From positions 1-33,995 of the forward strand of contig NZ_RHOQ01000007.1 in assembly GCF_003946605.1 (NCBI RefSeq): a stretch of DNA of 33,995 nt, given 5' to 3'. The stretch comes from Companilactobacillus baiquanensis. Lineage in GTDB: Bacteria > Bacillota > Bacilli > Lactobacillales > Lactobacillaceae. This document shows positions 27,426 through 33,995 of this stretch, one piece after another; the first letter of the stretch is position 1, and every line of letters starts with the position of its first letter. A program made the position numbers and the translations under genes. A model generated the notes under the pieces. The model was not told where the DNA came from and searched no databases. It saw only the letters and a program-made list of their open reading frames with translations.

Positions 27426-27752
27426 ATGAATAATGAGAGACAGACACTTGATATAATTGAACAGATAACTCGAAATGATGGTACAAAATATTACGAGCTA
27501 GCTAATGTTTTAATGAATGGTAGAGCTGAAAAAGCAGCTGAATTGGGAATGATCAAAGAAGTTAGAATACTAAAATTAAATATTCCTCATTCATCAGCTG
27601 TGGCGGTCTATGAAGATTACGTTAATGAAAATTATACCGTGCCTCCGATGAACCTTAAAGAATGGGTCGAATACGACAAACCAAAAGGTAAAGTGCTAGA
27701 TGCATTTAATGAAATATTAAAAGCAAACAAAATAATTTCAAAGGAAGACTGA
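27426..27752 (+). CDS. unrecognised 108-aa protein
   Basis: A soluble, helical, charged protein of 108 aa with no signal or membrane segment. I recognise no family. It reads MNNERQTLDIIEQITRNDG at the start, has a hydrophobic strand-like stretch (KEVRILKLNIPHSSAVAVYEDY, ending one residue short of its full run) in the middle, and a helical end. It is the first gene of a six-gene run that continues into a metallophosphoesterase 8 bp later. The ATG has GAGGT about 12 nt upstream, which is rather distant. Confidence 0.75.
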   Translation: MNNERQTLDIIEQITRNDGTKYYELANVLMNGRAEKAAELGMIKEVRILKLNIPHSSAVAVYEDYVNENYTVPPMNLKEWVEYDKPKGKVLDAFNEILKANKIISKED

Positions 27753-27760
27753 GTATAACA

Positions 27761-28372
27761 ATGAATTATTTTATATCAGATACTCATTTTTATCATTATC
27801 AATTATTAGAACCTAATGACTTTGCTCCTAGACATTTTGACAATGTAGAAATGATGAATCAAGCGATGATCGACGCTTGGAATAAGCGTGTAGATGAAGA
27901 TGATACGGTTTATCACTTAGGTGATATTTCAATGAGACCACAAGATTATCCAACAAATGAAGAAACATATGATATTTTAAAACAGTTAAAGGGTCATATG
28001 GTTTTGATCAAGGGGAATCATGATTACCGGTCATTATTTAAATTCTTAGATAAACATAATCAGATAATGAGTGATGGCAAACCAAAGTTTAAATTTGAAG
28101 ATGTTGGCGCATTATTAAAGTTTGATCATAACCAGTTTTATTGTACGCATTATCCAATGTTTTTAGGTAAAGTAGAGCAGATCATAAATCTTCATGGTCA
28201 TATTCATCATTATAGTATGCCTACGGCTGAAAATATAAATGTTGGAGTTGACGCTCCTGAACGTGGCTATTTATCAGAGAATCTGCCATGGGGATCTCCA
28301 TTACGTGGTGAAGAAATAATTGAAATGTATGAAAAAAAGAAGCAGGATTTAGCAAATATGCAAAGAAAGTAG
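27761..28372 (+). CDS. calcineurin-like metallophosphoesterase
   Basis: A 203-aa phosphoesterase of the small MPE class. All motif blocks are visible: ISDTHF (Asp7, His9), YHLGDISMRP, IKGNHDYRS, YCTHYPMF and NLHGHIHHY. These bind a dinuclear metal centre. The substrate cannot be told from sequence; phosphodiesters or nucleotides are possible. There is no membrane segment. It starts 8 bp after the 108-aa gene and is followed 7 bp later by a larger phosphoesterase, so the three are likely co-transcribed. Confidence 0.92.
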   Translation: MNYFISDTHFYHYQLLEPNDFAPRHFDNVEMMNQAMIDAWNKRVDEDDTVYHLGDISMRPQDYPTNEETYDILKQLKGHMVLIKGNHDYRSLFKFLDKHNQIMSDGKPKFKFEDVGALLKFDHNQFYCTHYPMFLGKVEQIINLHGHIHHYSMPTAENINVGVDAPERGYLSENLPWGSPLRGEEIIEMYEKKKQDLANMQRK

Positions 28373-28379
28373 GAACATT

Positions 28380-29747
28380 ATGGAGACAATTAAGATTATC
28401 CATACTAATGATCTACATTCTCATTTTGAAAATTTTCCTAGGATCAAACGTTTTATAGAAGATAAACGAGAAAATCATTCAGAAGATGAATTTTATCTGT
28501 TTGATATTGGGGATGCCATGGATCGAGCACATCCTTTAACCGATGCGACTAATGGTAAAGCTAATATTGAATGGCTTAATTCTTTGAATTACGATGCTGC
28601 AACGATTGGAAATAATGAGGGTTTGGGTAATAGTCATTCAGAATTAGATCATTTATATGATGAGGCAAACTTTCCGGTTATTTTAGGTAATCTTTTCGAT
28701 AAAAATACTGGTGAATTAGCTAATTTTGCTAAACCTTACAAGATAATAGAAACTAAAGAACATACAAAAATAGGTGTGATCGGCTTAACTGCTCCATATA
28801 TTCTGACTTATCCGTTACTAGATTGGGACATTCATCTGATTCAAGAGACCTTGCCAAATTTGGTTAGTGAATTAAAGAAAAAGAGTGATGTCATAATTTT
28901 ACTGTCACATTTAGGTGTTTCGATGGATCGAAGAATAGCTAATAAATATCCTCAAATAGATATTATTATTGGCTCACATACCCATCATCTATTTGAAAAG
29001 GGTGAGATGGATAACGGTGTATTGTTAGCTGCAGCTGGTAAATACGGTCAAAATATTGGCGAGATCAATTTAACATTGTCTGATAATAAAATAACTAAAA
29101 AAAGTGCTGTAACAACCAAAACTAGTACATTACCAGAACTTCCAGAAGATAAAGAGTGGATCACCAATAAGCTTAAACTTGGTGAAAAACTATTGGATGA
29201 AGTTAAAGTTGCTAATATTCCCCAAACATTGAGTCGAGATATTACTAAGGCTAATCCTGTAATTGAAGAAGGACTTACAGCCATCAAAGAATTTGCTGAT
29301 ACAGATGTTGCTATTCTTAGTTCAGGCTTGTTTTTGCAAAGCTTACACAAGGGGTTGGTGACTAAAAATGATCTGCATAAGATGTTGCCGCACGCAATTC
29401 ATGTCATGAGGACCAAAATGACTGGCGATAATGTCTGGCGCCTAATTATGGAGATGGAAAAAAATCGTGCATTTTTAAGAAATCATCCACAAAAAGGTAT
29501 GGGCTTTCGTGGGAAAACTTTTGGCGAATTAGTTTATCGTGGGATAAGTATCGATGATAAAAAGAATGTCTACATTAATGGAGAAGCATTACATAAGAAG
29601 AAAGAGTATACTTTAGCGTTATTGGATCATTATTTATTTGTACCGTATTTTCCATCTATAGAAATAGCTGGGAATAATGAGATCCTTTATCCTAAATTTT
29701 TAAGAAGTGTCTTTGGCGACTACTTAAATAAAAAATATCCGATTTGA
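28380..29747 (+). CDS. 5'-nucleotidase-like bifunctional metallophosphatase (YunD type)
   Basis: A 455-aa protein with an N-terminal metallophosphoesterase domain: IHTNDLHSHFEN (Asp11, His13), DIGDAMD, GNNEGL, LLSHLGVSMD and GSHTHHLFE. A C-terminal 5'-nucleotidase domain follows (about 270-455). No signal peptide is present, so it is cytoplasmic, unlike UshA. This matches the YunD-like group found beside yutD in Bacillus and lactobacilli. Nucleotides or related sugar-phosphates are the likely substrates. Its TGA at 29745-29747 abuts the yutD ribosome-binding site. Confidence 0.92.
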   Translation: METIKIIHTNDLHSHFENFPRIKRFIEDKRENHSEDEFYLFDIGDAMDRAHPLTDATNGKANIEWLNSLNYDAATIGNNEGLGNSHSELDHLYDEANFPVILGNLFDKNTGELANFAKPYKIIETKEHTKIGVIGLTAPYILTYPLLDWDIHLIQETLPNLVSELKKKSDVIILLSHLGVSMDRRIANKYPQIDIIIGSHTHHLFEKGEMDNGVLLAAAGKYGQNIGEINLTLSDNKITKKSAVTTKTSTLPELPEDKEWITNKLKLGEKLLDEVKVANIPQTLSRDITKANPVIEEGLTAIKEFADTDVAILSSGLFLQSLHKGLVTKNDLHKMLPHAIHVMRTKMTGDNVWRLIMEMEKNRAFLRNHPQKGMGFRGKTFGELVYRGISIDDKKNVYINGEALHKKKEYTLALLDHYLFVPYFPSIEIAGNNEILYPKFLRSVFGDYLNKKYPI

Positions 29748-29758
29748 GAGGTGATTCT

Positions 29759-30271
29759 TTGCAAGAAATAGATGATAATTCTGCATCCAAGCAGGCAAAA
29801 GTTACAGTATTAACAGATGATATTATTACCATCAATGGGAAAAAGTATCATCTAGTTGAAAATCATGAAAATGGTTTTGATGAAGAGAAAATTGAAGAAC
29901 GTTTCAATACAGTATTGGAAAAATATGATTATATCGTCGGTGACTGGGGATATGATCAATTGAGATTCAAGGGATTTTATGAGGATGACCGCCCTGAAAG
30001 TGGTATGGATAATAAGATCTCTCATCTTGAAGATTATTTAATTGAATACTGTAATTTTGGTTGCGCTTATTTTGTCTTGGAAAAGGAAAATAAATCTTCT
30101 ATTAAGAAACATCATAAGAGAAATACTAGAAGACCTAGAAAGAAACGTCCTAATAGTTCAGCTGTACATAACAAACATAATAATAAAAAGCCCCATTCCA
30201 ATACCAACAATCGGCGTAGGGCTTCTACAAGTAAATTTAAAATCAGAAAAATAGGTGAGAAGAGTAAATGA
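29759..30271 (+). CDS. yutD: YutD family protein with long basic tail
   Basis: A 170-aa protein. The core (about 15-110), with YDYIVGDWGYDQLRFKGFY and YLIEYCNFGCAYFVL, is the DUF1027/YutD domain of unknown function. The last ~60 residues (111-170) are dominated by Lys, Arg, His and Asn and are probably disordered and nucleic-acid-binding; that part is inference. I start at TTG 29759 because AGAGGTGA (29747-29754) lies just upstream. An earlier TTG at 29744 has no such site. It overlaps the next gene by 4 bp. Confidence 0.88.
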   Translation: MQEIDDNSASKQAKVTVLTDDIITINGKKYHLVENHENGFDEEKIEERFNTVLEKYDYIVGDWGYDQLRFKGFYEDDRPESGMDNKISHLEDYLIEYCNFGCAYFVLEKENKSSIKKHHKRNTRRPRKKRPNSSAVHNKHNNKKPHSNTNNRRRASTSKFKIRKIGEKSK

Positions 30272-31050
30272 TGAATTACCAAACGTATTTGATCGATTTA
30301 GACGGTACTATGTATCGTGGTAAGGACAAGATCCCTGAAGCTAAAATATTTATTGACCGTTTAAATGAAAAACATTTAGACTATTATTTTTTAACGAATA
30401 ATACGACAAAAACGCCACAACAAGTTGCTGACAACTTAATGAATAATCACCAAATAGTTGCCGATGCAGAGCACATTGTTACACCATCTTTAGCAACTGC
30501 TGATTATGTTAAAAATATGTTCGACGACGATGTATCTAATCACTCCGCCTATGTCATTGGTGAGTACGGCCTAAAGAGTGCTATTTTTGGAACTGGTATC
30601 AAGTTGAATGAAGTCGATCCAGACGTAGTTATTGTAGGATTGGATTATGATGTCACTTATCATAAATTTGAATTGGCAACCTTGGCAATCAAACGAGGGG
30701 CATTCTTTATTGGAACCAACGCAGATACTAATTTGCCTAATGAACGTGGATTAGTCCCTGGCGCAGGTTCAGTAATATCACTTGTGGAAACTTCAACACA
30801 ACAAAAGGCCAAGTATATTGGAAAGCCAGAACGAGACATTGTCGATTACGCAGTTGCAGAAAAGGGCTTTGATCCTAAAACTGCCGTAATGGTTGGCGAT
30901 AACTATAATACTGACATCAAGTGTGGATTAAACGCCGGTATTGAGACTCTCTTAGTCTATACAGGAGTCAGCACACATGAAGATATAGCTAAAAAAGATA
31001 AGAAGCCGACTCATGAAGTAGAAAGTTTGGATCAGTGGGATGTCGAATAG
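30268..31050 (+). CDS. TIGR01457-type HAD phosphatase (NagD-like)
   Basis: A 260-aa haloacid-dehalogenase hydrolase of the NagD/AraL group, known as YutF in Bacillus. Motif I is IDLDGTMYRG (Asp10 and Asp12), with motif II FLTNNTT, the Lys-containing IGKPERDIV and motif III MVGDNYNTDI. The cap is the C2b type between about 80 and 190. It dephosphorylates small sugar or nucleotide phosphates in the family. The ATG (30268) overlaps the yutD stop; ATG 30271 is also possible. The 3' end overlaps the following membrane protein gene by 11 bp. Confidence 0.94.
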   Translation: MMNYQTYLIDLDGTMYRGKDKIPEAKIFIDRLNEKHLDYYFLTNNTTKTPQQVADNLMNNHQIVADAEHIVTPSLATADYVKNMFDDDVSNHSAYVIGEYGLKSAIFGTGIKLNEVDPDVVIVGLDYDVTYHKFELATLAIKRGAFFIGTNADTNLPNERGLVPGAGSVISLVETSTQQKAKYIGKPERDIVDYAVAEKGFDPKTAVMVGDNYNTDIKCGLNAGIETLLVYTGVSTHEDIAKKDKKPTHEVESLDQWDVE

Positions 31051-31639
31051 TCAAAAAGACGTAATTTACACAACTGTATTAGCTTTTTTCATCTTTACTT
31101 TTGCAGTAACCGTGACGATTTTTGCCAGCTATCCGTTATTTATGTTTGCGATAAAACATTATTATTTGGAACAAGCTGTTAATTTAAGCTTTGGTAAAAT
31201 ACTGCATAATTATAATCAGATGATGAATTATTTGATAAATCCCTTTAGTGGGCAATTCCATTTAAGTGACTTTTCGTCTTCAGTAGCTGGTAGAACTCAC
31301 TTTTCTGATGTAAAAAAACTATTCATGCTTAATTTTGGTGTCTTGATCTTATCTAGTATTTATTTATGGATTAGACGTAAAACGAGATCACACTACAATC
31401 AAGTTTTTAAGTATATAGCTATTATTGGAGTAATTTTGGCAATATTAATGGCAATAAATTTCGATGGATTTTTTGTGATCTTTCATGAAGTCTTATTTAG
31501 GAATAGCGATTGGCTATTTGATCCAGAGAAAGATCCAATTATTAATGTTTTGCCTGAAGAATTCTTTACCCAATGCTTTATTCTATTTTTTGTTTTGTTT
31601 GAAGGTTTGAATTTTTGGAAATATAAATCAAAGAAGTAA
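31040..31639 (+). CDS. TIGR01906-type integral membrane protein
   Basis: A 199-aa protein with four likely membrane segments (about 10-32, 92-112, 124-142 and 172-190) and an extracytoplasmic loop holding NQMMNYLINPF. It matches the TIGR01906 family of unknown function, which is commonly linked to the HAD/YutD genes in lactobacilli and streptococci. It starts inside the end of the HAD gene and is the last gene of the run, closed by a bidirectional terminator. Confidence 0.86.
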   Translation: MSNSQKDVIYTTVLAFFIFTFAVTVTIFASYPLFMFAIKHYYLEQAVNLSFGKILHNYNQMMNYLINPFSGQFHLSDFSSSVAGRTHFSDVKKLFMLNFGVLILSSIYLWIRRKTRSHYNQVFKYIAIIGVILAILMAINFDGFFVIFHEVLFRNSDWLFDPEKDPIINVLPEEFFTQCFILFFVLFEGLNFWKYKSKK

Positions 31640-31681
31640 AAAAGGTTTGTAGTTTACATTATGTAAACCACAAACCTTTTT
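31639..31681. terminator. bidirectional terminator between the membrane protein gene and dedA
   Basis: AAAAAGGTTTGT-A-GTTTAC and GTAAAC-C-ACAAACCTTTTT form a long stem with one mismatch and a 5-nt loop. It has A-run on the left and T-run on the right, and it serves both convergent genes. Confidence 0.93.
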
Positions 31682-31682
31682 G

Positions 31683-32345
31683 CTATTCTTCAGAAGCAGA
31701 TTTTTTCTTGCGTCCTTTAAGTGCAGTGATTAAAACCGGAATTAATGAAACAAGCACAATTCCCAAAATAATCATTGAAAAATGCTCTTGAACAACTGGA
31801 ATATTACCAAATAGGTAACCTGCTAACGAGCAAACCAAGACCCACAAGAAAGCTCCCAATACATTAAACTTAAGGAATTTAGTGTATTTCATTGTTCCAC
31901 TTCCAGCAACGAAAGGAACGAAAGTTCTGATCAATGGAATAAAACGCCCAATTGCAATCGTCTTACCACCATGTTTTTCAAAGAAAGCATGTGCTTCATC
32001 AAGGTGCTCTTTATTTATTAGTTTACTTAAATACTTATTCTCAGTTGCAAATTGTCCAAAATGTTCACCAATTTCATAGTTCATTGAATCCCCAAGTGTC
32101 GCTGCAGCAAAGAAAATTACGAACAACGCCAGTGGGATCAGTCCATAGTCAGGATTAGCAGCCAATGCCATAGCAGCAAAGATCAGCGAATCACCTGGAA
32201 GAAAGGGGAGGATTACGACCCCAGTTTCAATGAAAATGATTAAAAACAATATTAAGTACGTCCACAATCCAAAATTGTTAACGATATTAACCATGTGGTG
32301 ATCAATATGAAGAATAAAGTCAACTAGACTCATTACATAACTCAA
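31683..32345 (-). CDS. DedA family membrane protein
   Basis: A 220-aa DedA/SNARE-associated family protein. Members are proposed transporters of undecaprenyl phosphate or other phospholipids. Visible features are IETGVVILPFLPGDSLIF near residues 38-55, GDSMNYEIGEHFG, the GRFIPLIRTFVPFVAGSG re-entrant motif and four or more membrane segments. The basic tail ends KGRKKKSASEE. I accept TTG 32345, since the minus-strand GGAG lies 8 nt before it; the next ATG (32333) is 12 nt further away. A TATAAT on the minus strand at 32379-32384 is the likely -10. Confidence 0.92.
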   Translation of the reverse strand: MSYVMSLVDFILHIDHHMVNIVNNFGLWTYLILFLIIFIETGVVILPFLPGDSLIFAAMALAANPDYGLIPLALFVIFFAAATLGDSMNYEIGEHFGQFATENKYLSKLINKEHLDEAHAFFEKHGGKTIAIGRFIPLIRTFVPFVAGSGTMKYTKFLKFNVLGAFLWVLVCSLAGYLFGNIPVVQEHFSMIILGIVLVSLIPVLITALKGRKKKSASEE

Positions 32346-32378
32346 TCAATCAACTCCAAATTTTTCAAATTAAACTAC

Positions 32379-32384
32379 ATTATA
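32379..32384 (-). promoter_or_regulatory. -10 box of the dedA promoter
   Basis: A perfect TATAAT on the minus strand, 34 bp before the dedA start. No convincing -35 is present. Just beyond it, AAGTTTAAAA (32402-32411) and TTTTAAACTT (32422-32431) form an AT-only inverted repeat at the end of the reductase gene, a weak terminator at best. Confidence 0.4.
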
Positions 32385-32429
32385 CTATCTTAGCTTAAAT
32401 TAAGTTTAAAAAATTTAAAACTTTTAAAC

Positions 32430-33422
32430 TTATTGTTCAAATAAAGATGTACTGTGGGCAAAATAATCACGTTCGGGATATAAGTTACGAAGAGCTCTAG
32501 TAACTGCAATGGGACCTTCAGCAAAAGCAGTGGCAATTAGTTGAAGCTTGCCAGGGTAGGTAATAATATCTCCGATGGCAAATACATTCGGTAAATTAGT
32601 TTCCATTTCTTGATCGACTTTTATGAAAGGACCCTCAAGATCCAAATTCCAATCGTGCAAGATCTTTGAGTCAGAGATAAAACCATAATTTATTAAAAGC
32701 TTATCAACTGTAATGGTTTTAAGTTCATCTGAACGGATCATTTTCAAAACGACGTCGACTTTTGAGTTGTCATCTTGATTGAAGTGAACATCTTTAATGA
32801 TGTAAGGATTGAGCTGAGTTACATTGGAATCATTTAAGTCAGTTACACTAGATTCCATTGCCCGATACTTGTTTCTTCTGTGTATTAGGGATGTCGAGTT
32901 AGCTATCTTATCAAGATGTATTGCCCAGTCAACCGCAGAATCACCACCACCGGCAATCGCGATGTCCTTATCCAAGAAGTCATTAACGTCATTTACAAAG
33001 TAACTTAAATTGTTTTCTTCTAATAAAGGGTCATAATCAAAAGTAAGTTTTCGAGGTTTGAAAGCTCCATTACCGATAGCGATGATAATACTTTTAGTGT
33101 CAATTGATTTTCCATCAGTAGTAATATACCAAATATCATTATCATGTTCTAAGTTGGTAACTGATGTGCTGAGGTATTTGTCACAACCTAAAAGATCTAG
33201 CTGCTGAACTAGAGACTCTGTTAAGTCAGTACCAGATACTTTAGGCAGAGCAGCCACATCAAAAATTTCTTTTTGCGCGTATAGTGTCTCAGGCTGTCCA
33301 CCTAGTTTTGGCAAACTTTCTATTAAAGCAACGTCAAGTTTGCGCATGCGTGCATAGTATGCAGCAAAGATACCAGCAGGTCCCCCTCCGATAATAGCAA
33401 TGTCGTAGATTTTCTTATTCAT
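32430..33422 (-). CDS. YumC-type ferredoxin/flavodoxin-NADP reductase
   Basis: A 330-aa FAD/NAD(P)-binding oxidoreductase, homologous to thioredoxin reductase but without its CxxC pair. The FAD-binding GGGPAG is at 12-17, the NADP-binding GGGDSAVDW lies in the middle, and the C-terminal flavin motif is FAIGDIITYPGK. This fits the type 2 ferredoxin-NADP reductase of Firmicutes (YumC), which supplies reduced ferredoxin or flavodoxin. The ATG at 33422 has GGTGG upstream. It is divergent from the S1-domain gene. Confidence 0.94.
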   Translation of the reverse strand: MNKKIYDIAIIGGGPAGIFAAYYARMRKLDVALIESLPKLGGQPETLYAQKEIFDVAALPKVSGTDLTESLVQQLDLLGCDKYLSTSVTNLEHDNDIWYITTDGKSIDTKSIIIAIGNGAFKPRKLTFDYDPLLEENNLSYFVNDVNDFLDKDIAIAGGGDSAVDWAIHLDKIANSTSLIHRRNKYRAMESSVTDLNDSNVTQLNPYIIKDVHFNQDDNSKVDVVLKMIRSDELKTITVDKLLINYGFISDSKILHDWNLDLEGPFIKVDQEMETNLPNVFAIGDIITYPGKLQLIATAFAEGPIAVTRALRNLYPERDYFAHSTSLFEQ

Positions 33423-33502
33423 AATTATGCCACCATTCTTTTTTCAATCTGTTAGAATATATTGTTGCATAGAAGTTAACTAAAAATAAAGGAGGTAAAC
33501 CA

Positions 33503-33868
33503 ATGAAAATTGGAGATAAAATGTCAGGACAAATATCAGGCGTGCAAAAGTATGGCATTTTTGTAAAACTTGAAAATGGCAAACAAGGCTTGATACATAT
33601 TTCAGAATTGAGGCATGGCTATGTTCCCAATGTTGAAAACATGTATCGTATTGGAGACAAGGTAGAAGTAATTGTCATGGACATTGATGAGTTTGATCAG
33701 AAGATAAGCCTATCGATACGAGCTTTACATAAGCAAAAGATTGGAAGACCTATTTTACATAAACACTTCTGGACCAATTACAAAGACAAGATAGGTTTTC
33801 AAACAATTCAAGATCAAAGAAAACGATGGATAGATGAAGGAATCAGTGAAATTATGGAGAAAAAATAA
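33503..33868 (+). CDS. yugI: S1-domain RNA-binding protein (YugI/CvfD family)
   Basis: A 121-aa protein with an N-terminal S1/OB domain (residues 1-75): KIGDKMSGQISGVQKYGIFV, then GKQGLIHISELR and KVEVIVMDIDEFDQKISLSI. A short basic C-terminal tail follows. Members bind ribosomes or RNA; Bacillus YugI is general stress protein 13 and pneumococcal CvfD is a post-transcriptional regulator. The ribosome-binding site AAAGGAGGT is nearly perfect, suggesting high translation. An extended -10 (TGTTAGAAT, 33450-33458) lies upstream. A consensus promoter for the next unit follows within 30 bp. Confidence 0.92.
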   Translation: MKIGDKMSGQISGVQKYGIFVKLENGKQGLIHISELRHGYVPNVENMYRIGDKVEVIVMDIDEFDQKISLSIRALHKQKIGRPILHKHFWTNYKDKIGFQTIQDQRKRWIDEGISEIMEKK

Positions 33869-33896
33869 AAAAATCACACTTTTTTTCAAAAAGGGG

Positions 33897-33925
33897 TTGC
33901 AAGACGCAATTCTAATTGGTAATAT
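33897..33925 (+). promoter_or_regulatory. strong promoter, probably of a stable RNA operon
   Basis: TTGCAA (33897-33902), a 17-nt spacer and TAATAT (33920-33925) give a near-consensus promoter. The next 70 bases contain no open frame with a ribosome-binding site but have small inverted repeats (GTTGC/GCAAC at 33936-33951 and ATGAG/CTCAT at 33967-33981). Such a leader suits an rRNA or tRNA operon starting beyond the window. That assignment is inference, as the operon itself is not visible. Confidence 0.6.
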
Positions 33926-33995
33926 ATTACCTGTTGTTGCGACAGAGCAACGGCGACAACGTGTTGATGAGTTTTCCTCATTCTTCACTGAAAAA

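Noticed and set aside
33755..33988. 77-codon minus-strand frame at the right edge
   Set aside because: It runs antisense through the S1-domain gene and the outgoing promoter, with no family match.

Overview
The window is AT-rich, densely packed chromosomal DNA from a low-GC Gram-positive bacterium. Strong AGGAGG-type ribosome-binding sites, a T-box leader on alaS, the divergent pepQ/ccpA pair and the dipeptidase pepV point to Lactobacillaceae. The genus Companilactobacillus is a guess from general resemblance only. Almost every gene is a conserved housekeeping gene. I see no prophage, insertion sequence, CRISPR array or defence island, and no gene is cut by the window edges.

Layout. 1-517 is a 112-bp tandem array leading into tgt (queuosine tRNA modification), followed by yajC (Sec accessory). 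2422-7298 is a tightly coupled run: zwf, dinB (Pol IV), nrnA (nanoRNase/pAp phosphatase) and cshB (DEAD-box helicase). 7340-10239 holds a promoter, a T-box leader and alaS. 10303-11311 is yrzL-ruvX-yrzB, closed by a terminator. 11397-14898 is cvpA, mutS2 and trxA, with a terminator and palindromic element A between cvpA and mutS2. 15097-15909 is an unrecognised 270-aa protein with its own promoter, convergent with yslB. 16597-18757 is murI-rdgB, then a DUF948 gene and a YtxH-like gene. Palindromic element B and pepQ follow on the minus side, then ccpA with a cre site in the divergent region. 21225-27354 is mostly minus strand: a small membrane protein, a bifunctional class A penicillin-binding protein, pepV and a membrane-anchored GDPD-type phosphodiesterase. 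27426-31639 is a six-gene plus-strand run: an unknown 108-aa protein, two metallophosphoesterases, YutD, a HAD phosphatase and a TIGR01906-type membrane protein. The end holds dedA, a YumC-type ferredoxin-NADP reductase, an S1-domain protein and a consensus promoter (33897-33925) pointing out of the window, probably to a stable RNA operon.

The most unusual content is non-coding. Two dispersed ~110-nt hairpin elements (12013-12122 and 18807-18917) share their loops and internal loops but differ in their stems. About eight variable stem columns differ by paired, compensatory changes. That is the pattern expected of selection on structure, as in a structured RNA or a REP/MITE-like family. Each lies about 20 nt after a terminator built on a TGTGAC/GTCAC stem. 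The second non-coding curiosity is the array upstream of tgt. Its units alternate in an A-B-A-B pattern, each intact unit carries a hairpin, and each resembles the leader of tgt itself.
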